From NCBI GenBank assembly GCA_015233565.1, contig JADFXM010000026.1, positions 41,469 through 105,468 on the forward strand: a DNA stretch of 64,000 nt. The letters run 5' to 3'. Shown in pieces: positions 1 to 7,860 of this stretch (position 1 is its first letter; every line of letters begins with the position of its first letter). Both the position numbers and the translations under genes were made by a program. A model generated the notes under the pieces. The model was not told the origin of the DNA and did not search any database. It saw nothing but the letters and a program-made list of their open reading frames with translations. This DNA comes from Candidatus Rifleibacteriota bacterium. Lineage in GTDB: Bacteria > Muiribacteriota > Ozemobacteria > Ozemobacterales > Ozemobacteraceae.

Positions 1-81
1 TGTTTTCCACAGACAGCCGGGAATTACCACAGCACCGATGATCAGAGTAACTAACAACGCGAATTGCTTCCATATCTTCAT
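1..81 (-). CDS. Lipoprotein, N-terminal fragment (runs off the left edge)
   Basis: Read on the minus strand, 27 codons begin at an ATG at 81 and run off the window edge: a basic start (MKIWKQ), a hydrophobic stretch and then V-I-P-G-C, a plausible lipobox whose Cys would be lipidated by signal peptidase II. A GGGAGGG Shine-Dalgarno lies about 6 bases upstream of the start. Nothing beyond the signal peptide is visible, so no function can be given. The upstream gap (82-663) separates it from divergently oriented pilin remnants. Confidence 0.6.
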   Translation of the reverse strand, partial: MKIWKQFALLVTLIIGAVVIPGCLWKT

Positions 82-192
82 GGATGACCCTCCCGATCTC
101 GTTCCCATAAAACGAATCACTCACGAAATTCGAGGTCACCATTGCCTGTATCCTGAAGTGTTATAGAAGGGCAATTGAATTTTGTCTTTTCG

Positions 193-210
193 GGCACGGC
201 GCACCGTGCC
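193..210. repeat. Short perfect palindrome (GGCACGG-loop-CCGTGCC)
   Basis: A 7-bp perfect inverted repeat with a CGCA loop, flanked by AT-rich sequence. The 'gggcacggcg..ccgtgcc' core resembles widespread short palindromic intergenic repeats. It is too short of T residues to be a good terminator. No second copy was noticed in the window. Confidence 0.5.
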
Positions 211-405
211 ACTACATCGAAAGACCTGATCTCGCACGAACAAATTTCAATACCACTCTGTATATCCTAGCGGAAATAGGACCTACCCCAAATTATGTAT
301 CTGAGCGAATCATGAATGGATTATAGTATTCTCTATCAGAGTCTCGTACAAAATACTATAACATAACTTCCGAGCAGAAAAAAAGATTAAATTGTTTTTT
401 TCAAC

Positions 406-541
406 GAAAAAGAGTAAAAATACTTGACTTCTAAAACTGCATCAACACAAGCCCAGCAAAATTTGGAAAAAAAATTGTTTGCGAATTTTTTTTTGAATTA
501 CTGGTTAATTGCCAATGTTAATATGAATTTACTCTTTGTAG
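406..541 (+). repeat. Dispersed repeat A, copy 1 (MITE-like)
   Basis: About 136 bp, aligned by eye with 25343-25480 and 62659-62797. Its ends form a perfect 10-bp inverted repeat: AAAGAGTAAA at 409-418 and TTTACTCTTT at 528-537. The interior is AT-rich with a long T run and has no open reading frame. All three copies read in the same direction. The terminal inverted repeats and lack of coding suggest a miniature inverted-repeat element. No target duplication could be defined. Confidence 0.7.
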
Positions 542-663
542 CTGTGTTTTTTTATTTAAATTTGTAAAGATACCGTTTCTGTTGTAAATATTGAGTATCA
601 CCACTAGGTACAAATAGTGAAGCTAAGTTTCGCATTTTCATACCTGGAGATTTTGGAAATAAA

Positions 664-1230
664 ATGATCAGGGAAAACATTAAACTGAACTATGGCTTCA
701 AAAGCCCAATTAGCCGAAAACCTGGTTTTACTGTGGTTGAACTTTTTATTGTAACAGCTATTCTGTTTCTGGCGACAAGTGTTTTTTGAAAGCTGTTTCA
801 GCAGCAATCAATATCTGAAACCAGCATTACCAGTCAATTGACTTTGCAAATTGAAGCAAGAAAATCAGCTGATGCCATTGTAAATTTGTTAAGAAGTTCT
901 TCAGAAATCCTTCGCCCCGAATTAGGAGAAACCACCTCTTATATTGTCTTTGCCGACTCCAGATACCAGGTCGGGTTGATTACCCCAACCAGAGACGTTG
1001 AGAACAGTACCCGCTTGAAAAAAGATCTCTATAAAATCTACTCATACGTTAAAACCTCCGGAGTATCTTCCTCAAAAAATGAAAAAATATTGGCAACCTC
1101 CATCAGCCGTTCCGCTTTTACTTTACTGGCACCAAATGTTGTTCAAATCAATATAATAGTATCAAATGAAAAAGGTGAATATCAATTGTTAACTGAAGTC
1201 GGTTTAATGAATTTTGGAGCAAATGAATGA
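664..1230 (+). pseudogene. Pseudopilin-like gene broken by an in-frame TGA
   Basis: An ATG at 664 opens a frame with a classic prepilin motif (RKPG then FTVVELFIV: cleavage G/F, Glu at mature position 5) and a hydrophobic helix. An in-frame TGA at 787-789 (codon 42) stops it, just after the helix. The same frame then continues without a stop from 790 to 1230, with coherent protein composition. Joined, it would be a pseudopilin of about 188 residues, typical of GspH/I-type minor pseudopilins. The next gene overlaps its end by 4 bases. TGA ends intact genes in this window, so this is most simply a nonsense mutation in a decaying gene. Translational restart at a TTG at 838 would yield a product without the pilin helix. 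Confidence 0.7.
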
Positions 1231-2447
1231 TTAGCTTTTCTCAACGAGGCTTCACCCTTGTGGAATTATCAATTGGGATGGCTCTTCTGATGCTTCTTGC
1301 AGTCATTTTTTTCACCCTGGTGAAAGGAGGGGCGCGTGAAAGTGTGCTTAGCTCAGAGCATTTCACAGAAGCAATGTTGTCCCAGAAAGTCACAGAAGAC
1401 CTGATTGAAGAGGTCGAACTAAACCCCTATGGAATCTCCACTTTGGGCATGGATGAGTCGGCGCCACTTACCTCAAGCCCGGTAATAGATGGTGGAGCTC
1501 CATTTTTTTTAAAACCACTGAAGATTCAACCCCGCCCTGGGGAAAAATCGACGATTTAACCGAAGGCACCATCAATAATTCAGTCCTTCCATTATATGAG
1601 CAAGTGAAAACTTTTCTGGTTTCCGGAGTTGGAAAACATCTTGCATCAGCAAGTGCTCATCCCGAAAATAGGCATCTGATCCAAACCAGCATCAGATTCG
1701 ACTGGAAAGCTAAAGTCGGCAAAGGGAATGTCGATTCAATGTGCCAGTTATTTTCTCCGGTCGGTCCTAAGCCAGCATCATTATCCCTTATTTTTGAACA
1801 AACCGCCATTGAAAAGGAAATTGCCTATGTCTTTTTTGAATCTCCGGGGGAATCTCTTGCACAACTCATTTCTGAATACGGGGGAAATTATCAGACAATT
1901 CTGAGCCTTGGGATTATTCACTGTGCAACACTAGGATTTATCAATTCCTCCGGTTTGACAAAATTCCTTGCTGATTTAAAGCAGGCCGAAACTTATGCCA
2001 GTTTAACCTTCTCTGATAAAACCGAGGAATACCTGGCAAAACAAAAACTGGCAAAAGCCTATTACGATCTCGGGAACGCTTGTTTTATTATGTCCGATCT
2101 TTGTCAACTGATGTCGCAAAAATCAACGGGAAGTGCGAAGAAAATGATCTTGGAAGCGTCCTTACCAGTTTTCCGCAAAACTTTAACAGCGGGTTGAAAA
2201 ATTACATGAAAATTTACAACACATTTCAGAATGCTATGGAAAAATCCTCCCAAATTTATCTTTCCCTTTTACAACCTGGAATTTCAGGATCAAGAGGCAC
2301 AAAACAACAAATGTTTGTCATTAAAAGACTTTTGGATTTGTAACAACGGGTAGTTCTCTCCAGCTTTACACGGATGAAAATATCAGCCTGATTGAACTGT
2401 TCTGGAGCATCCTGGACAAAACTATCATAGATTCCACTGTAAAGTAA
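1227..2447 (+). pseudogene. Second pseudopilin-like gene, multiply frameshifted
   Basis: Starts with an ATGA overlap on the previous remnant. It has a prepilin motif (QRG then FTLVELSIGMALL: G/F cleavage, Glu5) and a long hydrophobic helix, as in GspJ-type pseudopilins. Coding continues through several frame changes: the first near the eight-T run at 1503-1510 (a -1 shift restores the frame read from about 1511 to 2110), the second near the A5 run around 2115, then near 2265-2270 and about 2330, ending at TAA 2445-2447. Each segment looks like protein on its own but no single frame spans the gene, so it is almost certainly non-functional. The neighbouring gene is broken too, which argues for decay of a whole minor-pilin operon. 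Sequencing error is less likely, because multi-kilobase genes elsewhere in the window are intact. Confidence 0.7.
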
Positions 2448-2637
2448 AACCAAGTTCCAAAGATGGCTGAGGAATACCTTCGGCGACCAGATTCTCCGGA
2501 AAGGGCAAAACTTTTTCCTTTCCGCTTGAAGAATCGGCTGAGAATTCAACTGTTACTGGCTGATCACCACTTGTTTTAGTTGTTGTCAGAGAGAATATGA
2601 TGAAAAAAAATGCAAATATCGGGTAGATTTTGTTCAA
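2425..2637 (-). CDS. Possible small secreted protein (70 aa)
   Basis: A minus-strand frame from a TTG at 2637, preceded by a good AAGGAG Shine-Dalgarno about 8 bases upstream. The N-terminus (MNKIYPIFAFFFIIFSL) looks like a signal peptide, followed by a short polar domain ending in LQWNL. It overlaps the tail of the pilin pseudogene in convergent orientation by 23 bases. I recognise no family. AT-rich DNA readily mimics hydrophobic leaders, and another start (ATG at 2640, a different frame) shares the same Shine-Dalgarno, so this call is weak. Confidence 0.3.
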   Translation of the reverse strand: MNKIYPIFAFFFIIFSLTTTKTSGDQPVTVEFSADSSSGKEKVLPFPENLVAEGIPQPSLELGFTLQWNL

Positions 2638-2639
2638 TC

Positions 2640-3539
2640 ATCTTACTCCTTCTATGTGGGATAGAAAAATTCCTGAGAAAATTCTCTCTTTCAGTCTTTA
2701 AAAGATATACAGAACTCAAATTCAAAAGCCAAGAATCTTTCTCTTCCCCGACACCACTTCTGAGAAGCAAAGAACTGAGCATTTAGGCTTCTTCATGCTG
2801 AACAAGAACTTTGAGCAAGTAGGACAATATGGTGCTGGGGCGTTGGGATTGCTCACCGTGAAAGTAGGATAAAGAGCGCAACAAAGGCATTTGTTTAATG
2901 GCGGTTAAAAACGCAGTTATTTTTATTCCGAAGCCAGGAAAATATTTGTACTAGAAGCCAATTAAACCTAAACCTATGGACTCCACCACAACCTAGATTT
3001 TATCAACGTCTCGCTTTGTGCCTAACAAAAAGTTCCTTGATTCTTTTCCCCCCAAGACTATAATTTCCAATTTCTGTTTGAATCAACATTTAGAATCCGA
3101 AGATGAGGAAACCCCATGAAACCTGGCTTTGAGGCCCTCGAAGCCAACCTTTAAAAGTGGCAAACCCTGTAAAACCTCTGAGAATGATTGCCTGTTTCAT
3201 TTTGCTTTTACGATCATGATCCCCAACTGTTTTCCATAACTCCCTATAATCAATCTGATTTCAAGTCTCCTGGTTTCTGAATCAGGTATTTTGTTTTTAC
3301 TCCTTGAGAATTGATTATTGACGCGTTATTTTGCAGGAAAAAAAATAATTGTAACGAATCAATAGTTTCAAGCGTAAGATAGACCAGGAAAAAAAATCGA
3401 AAGATTGGTTTATTCCAATTTAAATATTGGAGGTTGGTAAAAGAAAGTATGAAAGCGCGGTGAACATGTACAACCTTGAAATGATCATGTTATTTCTGGA
3501 CGAACTCATCCCAAAAAGTAGTAAAGGAGAAAATATTCC
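2640..3539. other. Long gap, no supported gene
   Basis: About 900 bases with no convincing gene on either strand. A small imperfect hairpin (GGCTTTGAGG/CCCTCGAAGCC) lies near 3126-3146. The last 20 bases hold the AAAGGAG ribosome binding site of the next gene. An overlapping 34-codon frame at 3467-3571 was considered and not accepted. Confidence 0.5.
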
Positions 3540-5294
3540 ATGTTCCAACTTCGTTTCTTTTTTCTCGTAATCGCAATTTTGGTTTTCCTTTTTCCGTTAC
3601 AGGTGGTTGCTAAGGAAAGCGTAATTCCAAATAGAAGCGGTTCCCAATCCATAACTAATACTCCCATCAATCATGAAGAAGAGAACCAAAGTCAGGAAAA
3701 CAATGTGGAAATCTTGCACTACTCAATAAATATTAAGATCGACCATGAAAAGGGGGTTCTGTTTGGAAAGAGTACAACCAAATTCAAACCATTGGAAACC
3801 AACAAGGACCTTCTTTTAGTTTCCCTTCTGACGGCCGGAACTGTTGAAGACCTGGAAATCAATGGGAGAAAAACGACCGACTTTACGTTTTGCACCCCCC
3901 CCAATTCTACGGCCTCCACGGCCCAACAGGCACATCTGAAAATGCTTGTTCTAACTGTCCCGAAAGAAGAATTCCAGCATCGATCGGACCCTCTTGAAAT
4001 TGCCATTTCTTACAAAGACCCAAATTTCTCCGGGACCGATACAAACCCGGAAGACATGACACCATTTTCCACAGGACAGATTTCCCGAACCAATTCGTTC
4101 AGTAGCCACATGTATCCTTACCCATTTGTACCATTTCACTCTGCCAGAGCGGCTGATATTTTTATCTCAACTAATCTCAAAGATGGAGTTGCCATCAGCA
4201 GCGGAAAACTTTTGAACGTTGTTGAAAGAAACGGTTACAAAACCTTCCATTATCATACCGATGACGGTTCCGGGGAACTCCCGTATCCGTTTGCAATTGC
4301 AGCTTATAATACTTTGGAAACTTTGGCGAGCGATGGAAAAACCAAATTGCAGCTGTTCTTTTTTCCCGAAGACCGAGTGTTTGCGGAGCAACGGTTTTCA
4401 CTAGTACAGAAAATATTTTCTAATTATGTTGAGCTCTTCGGCAAATATCCTTTTCCGAAACTTGCCATTGTTGAAACTGCGCCCAAAGAGGGGACCATCG
4501 GACTTGCCGCACAATCGGTTATTTTACTTACCCAAAAAAAATATTTTGGTATGAAGCTTGATGAAAATGATTTGAGGATAACAAATGACCCTCTTTTTTC
4601 TCTTGCGGACGAAATCAATCATCAATGGAACTTCTACAAGATACATTCTCCAACCTATTTGGCAGAAGGGATTTCCCGGTATTCAGATTCCCTGACAGCA
4701 GAACACTTTGGGGGAGCACCGGCTTTGACAAACCAAATGCTTCAAACAACAAAAAGCTTTTTATACCTTATTGGAAAGATGAATATCGAGGATACTCCGA
4801 TCACTGACCCAAACGTATTTCCTGCTTTGTATTTCCTCAAAGGCGCAATGGCTCTTCATATGTTGAGAGGGATGTTCGGGTTTGAAGAGTTTAAGACAGC
4901 AATGCGTTTATATTTCACTGAAAATGAAGGGAAAGCTTGTGATCGGAACGATTTGCGAATGGTCTTCGAGAGAGTTGTAAAAGCCGATCTTTCCTGGTTC
5001 TTTCACCAATGGTTTGAGATGAAGGGATGGCCGAAGTTGAAGATGCAATTTTGGATTACAAAAAGCGAGAGCAACATGTATTCCTTGAAGATTATAGTCC
5101 GGCAACAACAAGAACCCCTTTTTAGATTGGATAACGTTCCGTTCCAGGTGGAGGCAAAGAATGGGGAAAAGAAAACTTTCTACTTTAACATAAAACCTCA
5201 AAAAACACAGGATTTCGAACTTAATTTAGAGAAAGAGCCCAAAGATGTTATTCTTGATCCTGATGGTTGGGTCTTGAAGGAAATGGTAGATTGA
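3540..5294 (+). CDS. M1-like (gluzincin-fold) protein with altered zinc motif
   Basis: 584 residues with a Sec signal peptide (hydrophobic to about residue 25) and an M1 aminopeptidase-like layout: an N-terminal beta domain (about 50-240) and then a thermolysin-like domain. M1 enzymes carry HExxH followed by a distant Glu. Here the site reads D-E-I-N-H-Q-W (residues 357-363), so the first zinc ligand His is Asp. The second His (361) and a following Glu in LAEGIS (376) remain, with a shorter spacing than the usual 18 residues. The exopeptidase GAMEN-type loop is also not canonical (GTIGLAAQS). It is probably a periplasmic or exported protein that binds peptide without classic catalysis, or uses an Asp ligand. 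AAAGGAG precedes the ATG by about 10 bases. It stands alone, with repeat D1 relics downstream. Confidence 0.75.
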   Translation: MFQLRFFFLVIAILVFLFPLQVVAKESVIPNRSGSQSITNTPINHEEENQSQENNVEILHYSINIKIDHEKGVLFGKSTTKFKPLETNKDLLLVSLLTAGTVEDLEINGRKTTDFTFCTPPNSTASTAQQAHLKMLVLTVPKEEFQHRSDPLEIAISYKDPNFSGTDTNPEDMTPFSTGQISRTNSFSSHMYPYPFVPFHSARAADIFISTNLKDGVAISSGKLLNVVERNGYKTFHYHTDDGSGELPYPFAIAAYNTLETLASDGKTKLQLFFFPEDRVFAEQRFSLVQKIFSNYVELFGKYPFPKLAIVETAPKEGTIGLAAQSVILLTQKKYFGMKLDENDLRITNDPLFSLADEINHQWNFYKIHSPTYLAEGISRYSDSLTAEHFGGAPALTNQMLQTTKSFLYLIGKMNIEDTPITDPNVFPALYFLKGAMALHMLRGMFGFEEFKTAMRLYFTENEGKACDRNDLRMVFERVVKADLSWFFHQWFEMKGWPKLKMQFWITKSESNMYSLKIIVRQQQEPLFRLDNVPFQVEAKNGEKKTFYFNIKPQKTQDFELNLEKEPKDVILDPDGWVLKEMVD

Positions 5295-5715
5295 CTGTTT
5301 TTGTTCACCAATTTGCTCTTCCAAGTGGTCGCCCCCAACCAGCATTTTTCCTCTAAATATATTTGCGCCACAATTGTTAGGTGAGACACATCGCCATCGT
5401 TGACGATCGGAAGACCTCTAAAATTGGATGATTTATGTACCAACTCGTTTTTTGGCTCCGCTTTCGCGCATCAAAGCAACACCACTTTGCACCAAATTCA
5501 ATGTACCGAGTTTTTCCGACAGTCTCGTTGACGGTCGGAAAGCTGAATCTGATTAGTATCTGTTAAAAAGCAAGTTGGGCAATAATATCACCCAAACAGT
5601 TTTCGAAATATTTATTTCTCTCCTCTTGGCGTTTTGTACATTTATTGGATATAATTTACATATGCTCAGATGAATCCTTAATAAAATTAAAAATAGATGG
5701 CTATGGAGGAACAAT
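5295..5715. other. Intergenic region with divergent D1 repeat
   Basis: Contains a diverged copy of repeat D1 (about 5398-5523). A near-identical 15-base motif (CGTTGACGrTCGGAA) at about 5399 and 5526 brackets that copy. The remaining sequence just before 5716 is AT-rich and probably carries the promoter of the L,D-transpeptidase gene; its ribosome site is GGAGGAAC close to the ATG. Confidence 0.5.
5398..5523 (+). repeat. Dispersed repeat D1, divergent copy
   Basis: Aligns by eye with 9154-9282 and 12899-13031 across the whole unit, best in the block around 'CGCATCAAAG' through the 'CCGACAG' end. Not followed by D2, unlike the two full copies. It is clearly older or more diverged. Confidence 0.5.
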
Positions 5716-6759
5716 ATGGAAAAAGTGTCAGGAAAGAAGTTTTTTCTTGTTTTGGCGTTGATGTTGCTCAGTTTTTACCCCACCCTAGTCACCGGATCTC
5801 CTTTTGGAGATGATACCACAATCCAACCTCCTGAGAATGTTTCCATTCCTTCCGTTAAGGATGATAATCTGCCCAAACCTATCGTAAACGCAGAAAATGT
5901 AGCTTCAGTTGCGACAATTCAAATGCCTTCTTACGATCCAAAATCCACATGGATACATGAAAGTCTGGTAATCGAATCTGGTGAGAAAGTAATTGTTTTC
6001 GCCACAGTTGCAAATATTCGTCAGGGGCCTTCCACAAATGCCTCGATCACAACCACCGTGGGAATCGGCTCGACTTTTAAAATTCTTGGCAAACAAAACC
6101 CCTGGATTGAGATTTCCCTTTCTGATACAGGTTCTTCCAAGGAAGTTGTTACCCCTGAAATGATAGAAGCTGCCCAAGATCAATTTCTGAGCGCATACAA
6201 AGTGTATACCCAATCAGTTATGAGCGCTGGCAAACAGGACCCTAATACTCAATCGGCCTTACAAGAGTTTAGAAAGAAATACGCGGTTTACAAAAGTTAT
6301 GCCGCAAAATCTAAAGACCTGAAACGAATCAAAAAAGGGGCTGCAAGCGTAGAAAAGGTTGTAATCAGCAAAGATGATTTTACTGCCACAGTGTACTCCC
6401 AAGGGAAAATAGTCAGAGTGTTTCCAATAGCATATGGGGCGAATCCTGATAGCCAGAACAAGCAAGGGGAGAATGATTCTCGAACTCCCGAAGGAACGTT
6501 TAAATTTGAAAGAAAGGTTGTCAATCCTTCATACAAAGGCGCCGCATGGACCCCCAACAGCCCTGTTGGCACTCGCTGGATGCAGATGAATACATGGGGC
6601 GGCTCCATTGCAATGCATGGCACAAACGCTCCGGATTCAATTGGTACTCACGCGTCACATGGTTGTATACGGATGTTCACTCCTGACGCCGAAGAGCTGT
6701 TTTCCTTGATAAGAATTGGAACTCCTGTGATAATTGAACCCCTCGGGACAAAAGAATAA
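5716..6759 (+). CDS. L,D-transpeptidase (YkuD) with SH3 domain
   Basis: 347 residues. The signal peptide covers residues 1 to about 27. A bacterial SH3-like domain (about 93-133, ATVANIRQGPS...) follows, then a helical linker (about 140-205), then a YkuD catalytic domain (about 212-345). The active-site signature is complete: HGTNAP, then S-H-G-C-I-R with the nucleophile Cys317 and His315. Such enzymes form 3-3 cross-links in peptidoglycan or attach proteins to it, in the periplasm, using a Cys acyl-enzyme. SH3 domains often bind the wall. A 9-bp stem-loop downstream (6800-6840) may end the transcript. Function is confident; the exact substrate is not. Confidence 0.92.
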   Translation: MEKVSGKKFFLVLALMLLSFYPTLVTGSPFGDDTTIQPPENVSIPSVKDDNLPKPIVNAENVASVATIQMPSYDPKSTWIHESLVIESGEKVIVFATVANIRQGPSTNASITTTVGIGSTFKILGKQNPWIEISLSDTGSSKEVVTPEMIEAAQDQFLSAYKVYTQSVMSAGKQDPNTQSALQEFRKKYAVYKSYAAKSKDLKRIKKGAASVEKVVISKDDFTATVYSQGKIVRVFPIAYGANPDSQNKQGENDSRTPEGTFKFERKVVNPSYKGAAWTPNSPVGTRWMQMNTWGGSIAMHGTNAPDSIGTHASHGCIRMFTPDAEELFSLIRIGTPVIIEPLGTKE

Positions 6760-6799
6760 ACTTGAAAGCTTGCGTTTTTAACGAAGCGAAGTTATCATT

Positions 6800-6840
6800 C
6801 AGGTGCCGCAAAAAATTTGCTCGGCACCTGTTGTGCTTTT
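6800..6840 (+). terminator. Possible terminator after the L,D-transpeptidase gene
   Basis: Stem CAGGTGCCG/CGGCACCTG (9 bp, perfect) with a 13-base loop, followed by TTGTGCTTTT. The stem is strong but the T tract is interrupted, so it could instead be an mRNA-processing or attenuation hairpin before the TPR gene. Confidence 0.5.
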
Positions 6841-6882
6841 ATGGAAATTATTAATTACTTTTTTCAGAAGGAAAAACTTAAA

Positions 6883-7701
6883 ATGTTTCCAAAAAAAACT
6901 AATTTTTTCCGAGTTTTTGCTTTATTTTTCTTGATTACCCTTTCAGCATTCTGTATAGATTCTGAAAACAGCACATCCTTCTTAACTCCAAAGTTGCCCC
7001 AGCCAGCCACAAGCTCGATTGAATTAATTAATAAAGGTGCATTATTGCTTTCTCAGGGAAAACTTATTGAAGCAGAAAACGTTCTCTCTAAAGCTTGTGA
7101 TGAAAATCAAAATTCCCCCGAAGCATTTTACAATCTTGGATTGACCTTATCTTTCGAAGGAGATTTTACCAATGCTTCGAAAAATTTTACGAAGGCCATA
7201 AATCTGAAACCAGAGTTCCCGGCAGCCAACCTTGCGCTAGGAGTTGCATACATTTCTAATGGAGAGACTGAAAAAGCCTTGGACGCTTTCTCCAAATGCT
7301 ATCAGCAGTCAGACCCTTTCTCAGAAAACGGGAAGTCTGCCTTTTTTAATCGAGGAATCGCATTAGGACGGTTGAAAAGATTCTCTGAAGCAGAACTTTG
7401 CTTTTCAGAACTCCTTGCACAAAACCCGGATGATCCGTTTCCAGCATTCGAAATTGGGAAACTAAAAATGCAGCAAGGCAAAAATGTCCAGGCTCTTGAA
7501 TGGCTGGATGCCGCTAAAACTGCCCTACCACTTGAAGTTAGTATCCTTAAAGGAAAAATTCAGTTAAAAATGGGTAAAAAAGCTGAAGCAAATAAATCCT
7601 TAGAAGAAGCCAAACAGTTGCTTCAGCGCTCAAATTTTTCCCAGGAAGTCTGCAAAGATATCGCTTCTGAAGTTGAAAATCTCTTGCTCCAGAGTCAATA
7701 A
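6883..7701 (+). CDS. Exported TPR-repeat protein
   Basis: Start placed at ATG 6883 (272 residues), with AAGGAA about 10 bases upstream and an immediate signal peptide (MFPKKTNFFRVFALFFLITL). Earlier in-frame starts would overlap the hairpin at 6800-6830. The mature part is a run of TPR helices (for example SPEAFYNLGLTLSFEGDFTN, then AANLALGVAYISNGETEKAL), about six repeats. TPR proteins scaffold complexes. Its place downstream of a wall cross-linking enzyme suggests a periplasmic role, but no partner can be named. Confidence 0.8.
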   Translation: MFPKKTNFFRVFALFFLITLSAFCIDSENSTSFLTPKLPQPATSSIELINKGALLLSQGKLIEAENVLSKACDENQNSPEAFYNLGLTLSFEGDFTNASKNFTKAINLKPEFPAANLALGVAYISNGETEKALDAFSKCYQQSDPFSENGKSAFFNRGIALGRLKRFSEAELCFSELLAQNPDDPFPAFEIGKLKMQQGKNVQALEWLDAAKTALPLEVSILKGKIQLKMGKKAEANKSLEEAKQLLQRSNFSQEVCKDIASEVENLLLQSQ

Positions 7702-7734
7702 GATGCGGATGTTTTTTTGATAGTGATTTAACAC

Positions 7735-7785
7735 CGCAAAACTGAGCCGCTTTGTATCGAATTAAGTACACCGTGTTTTTTGGCA
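7735..7785 (+). repeat. Repeat D1 fragment
   Basis: About 50 bases matching the central part of D1, including the block GCCGCTTTGTATCGAAT shared with 12980-13000. Lies in the 160-base gap between the TPR and lipocalin-like genes. A remnant of the same repeat family. Confidence 0.5.
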
Positions 7786-7860
7786 ATTCTAACAGTAGCG
7801 AACTCAAATTTTTACTAGAGCCTTGATTAGATTTCTTTTAACCAAATTCCGGAGGGGATT

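Larger units (their letters stand above)
82..663. other. Intergenic region with a palindrome and repeat A copy 1
   Basis: No convincing coding frame. It holds the GGCACGG/CCGTGCC palindrome near 193-210 and a copy of dispersed repeat A at 406-541. It separates the leftward lipoprotein from the rightward pilin pseudogenes, so promoters for both are expected here, but I could not identify them with confidence. Confidence 0.6.

Noticed and set aside
787..789. In-frame TGA as selenocysteine or a reassigned codon
   Set aside because: No SECIS-like hairpin noticed directly after it, TGA is a normal stop in other genes here, and the partner pilin gene is also broken.
2463..2579. Plus-strand 38-codon frame starting MAEEYLRRP
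   Set aside because: No ribosome site and it lies opposite a frame with a better start; neither is certain.
3467..3571. 34-codon frame overlapping the start of the M1-like gene (possible leader peptide)
   Set aside because: No clear ribosome binding site, ends inside the next gene in another frame, no regulatory structure seen.
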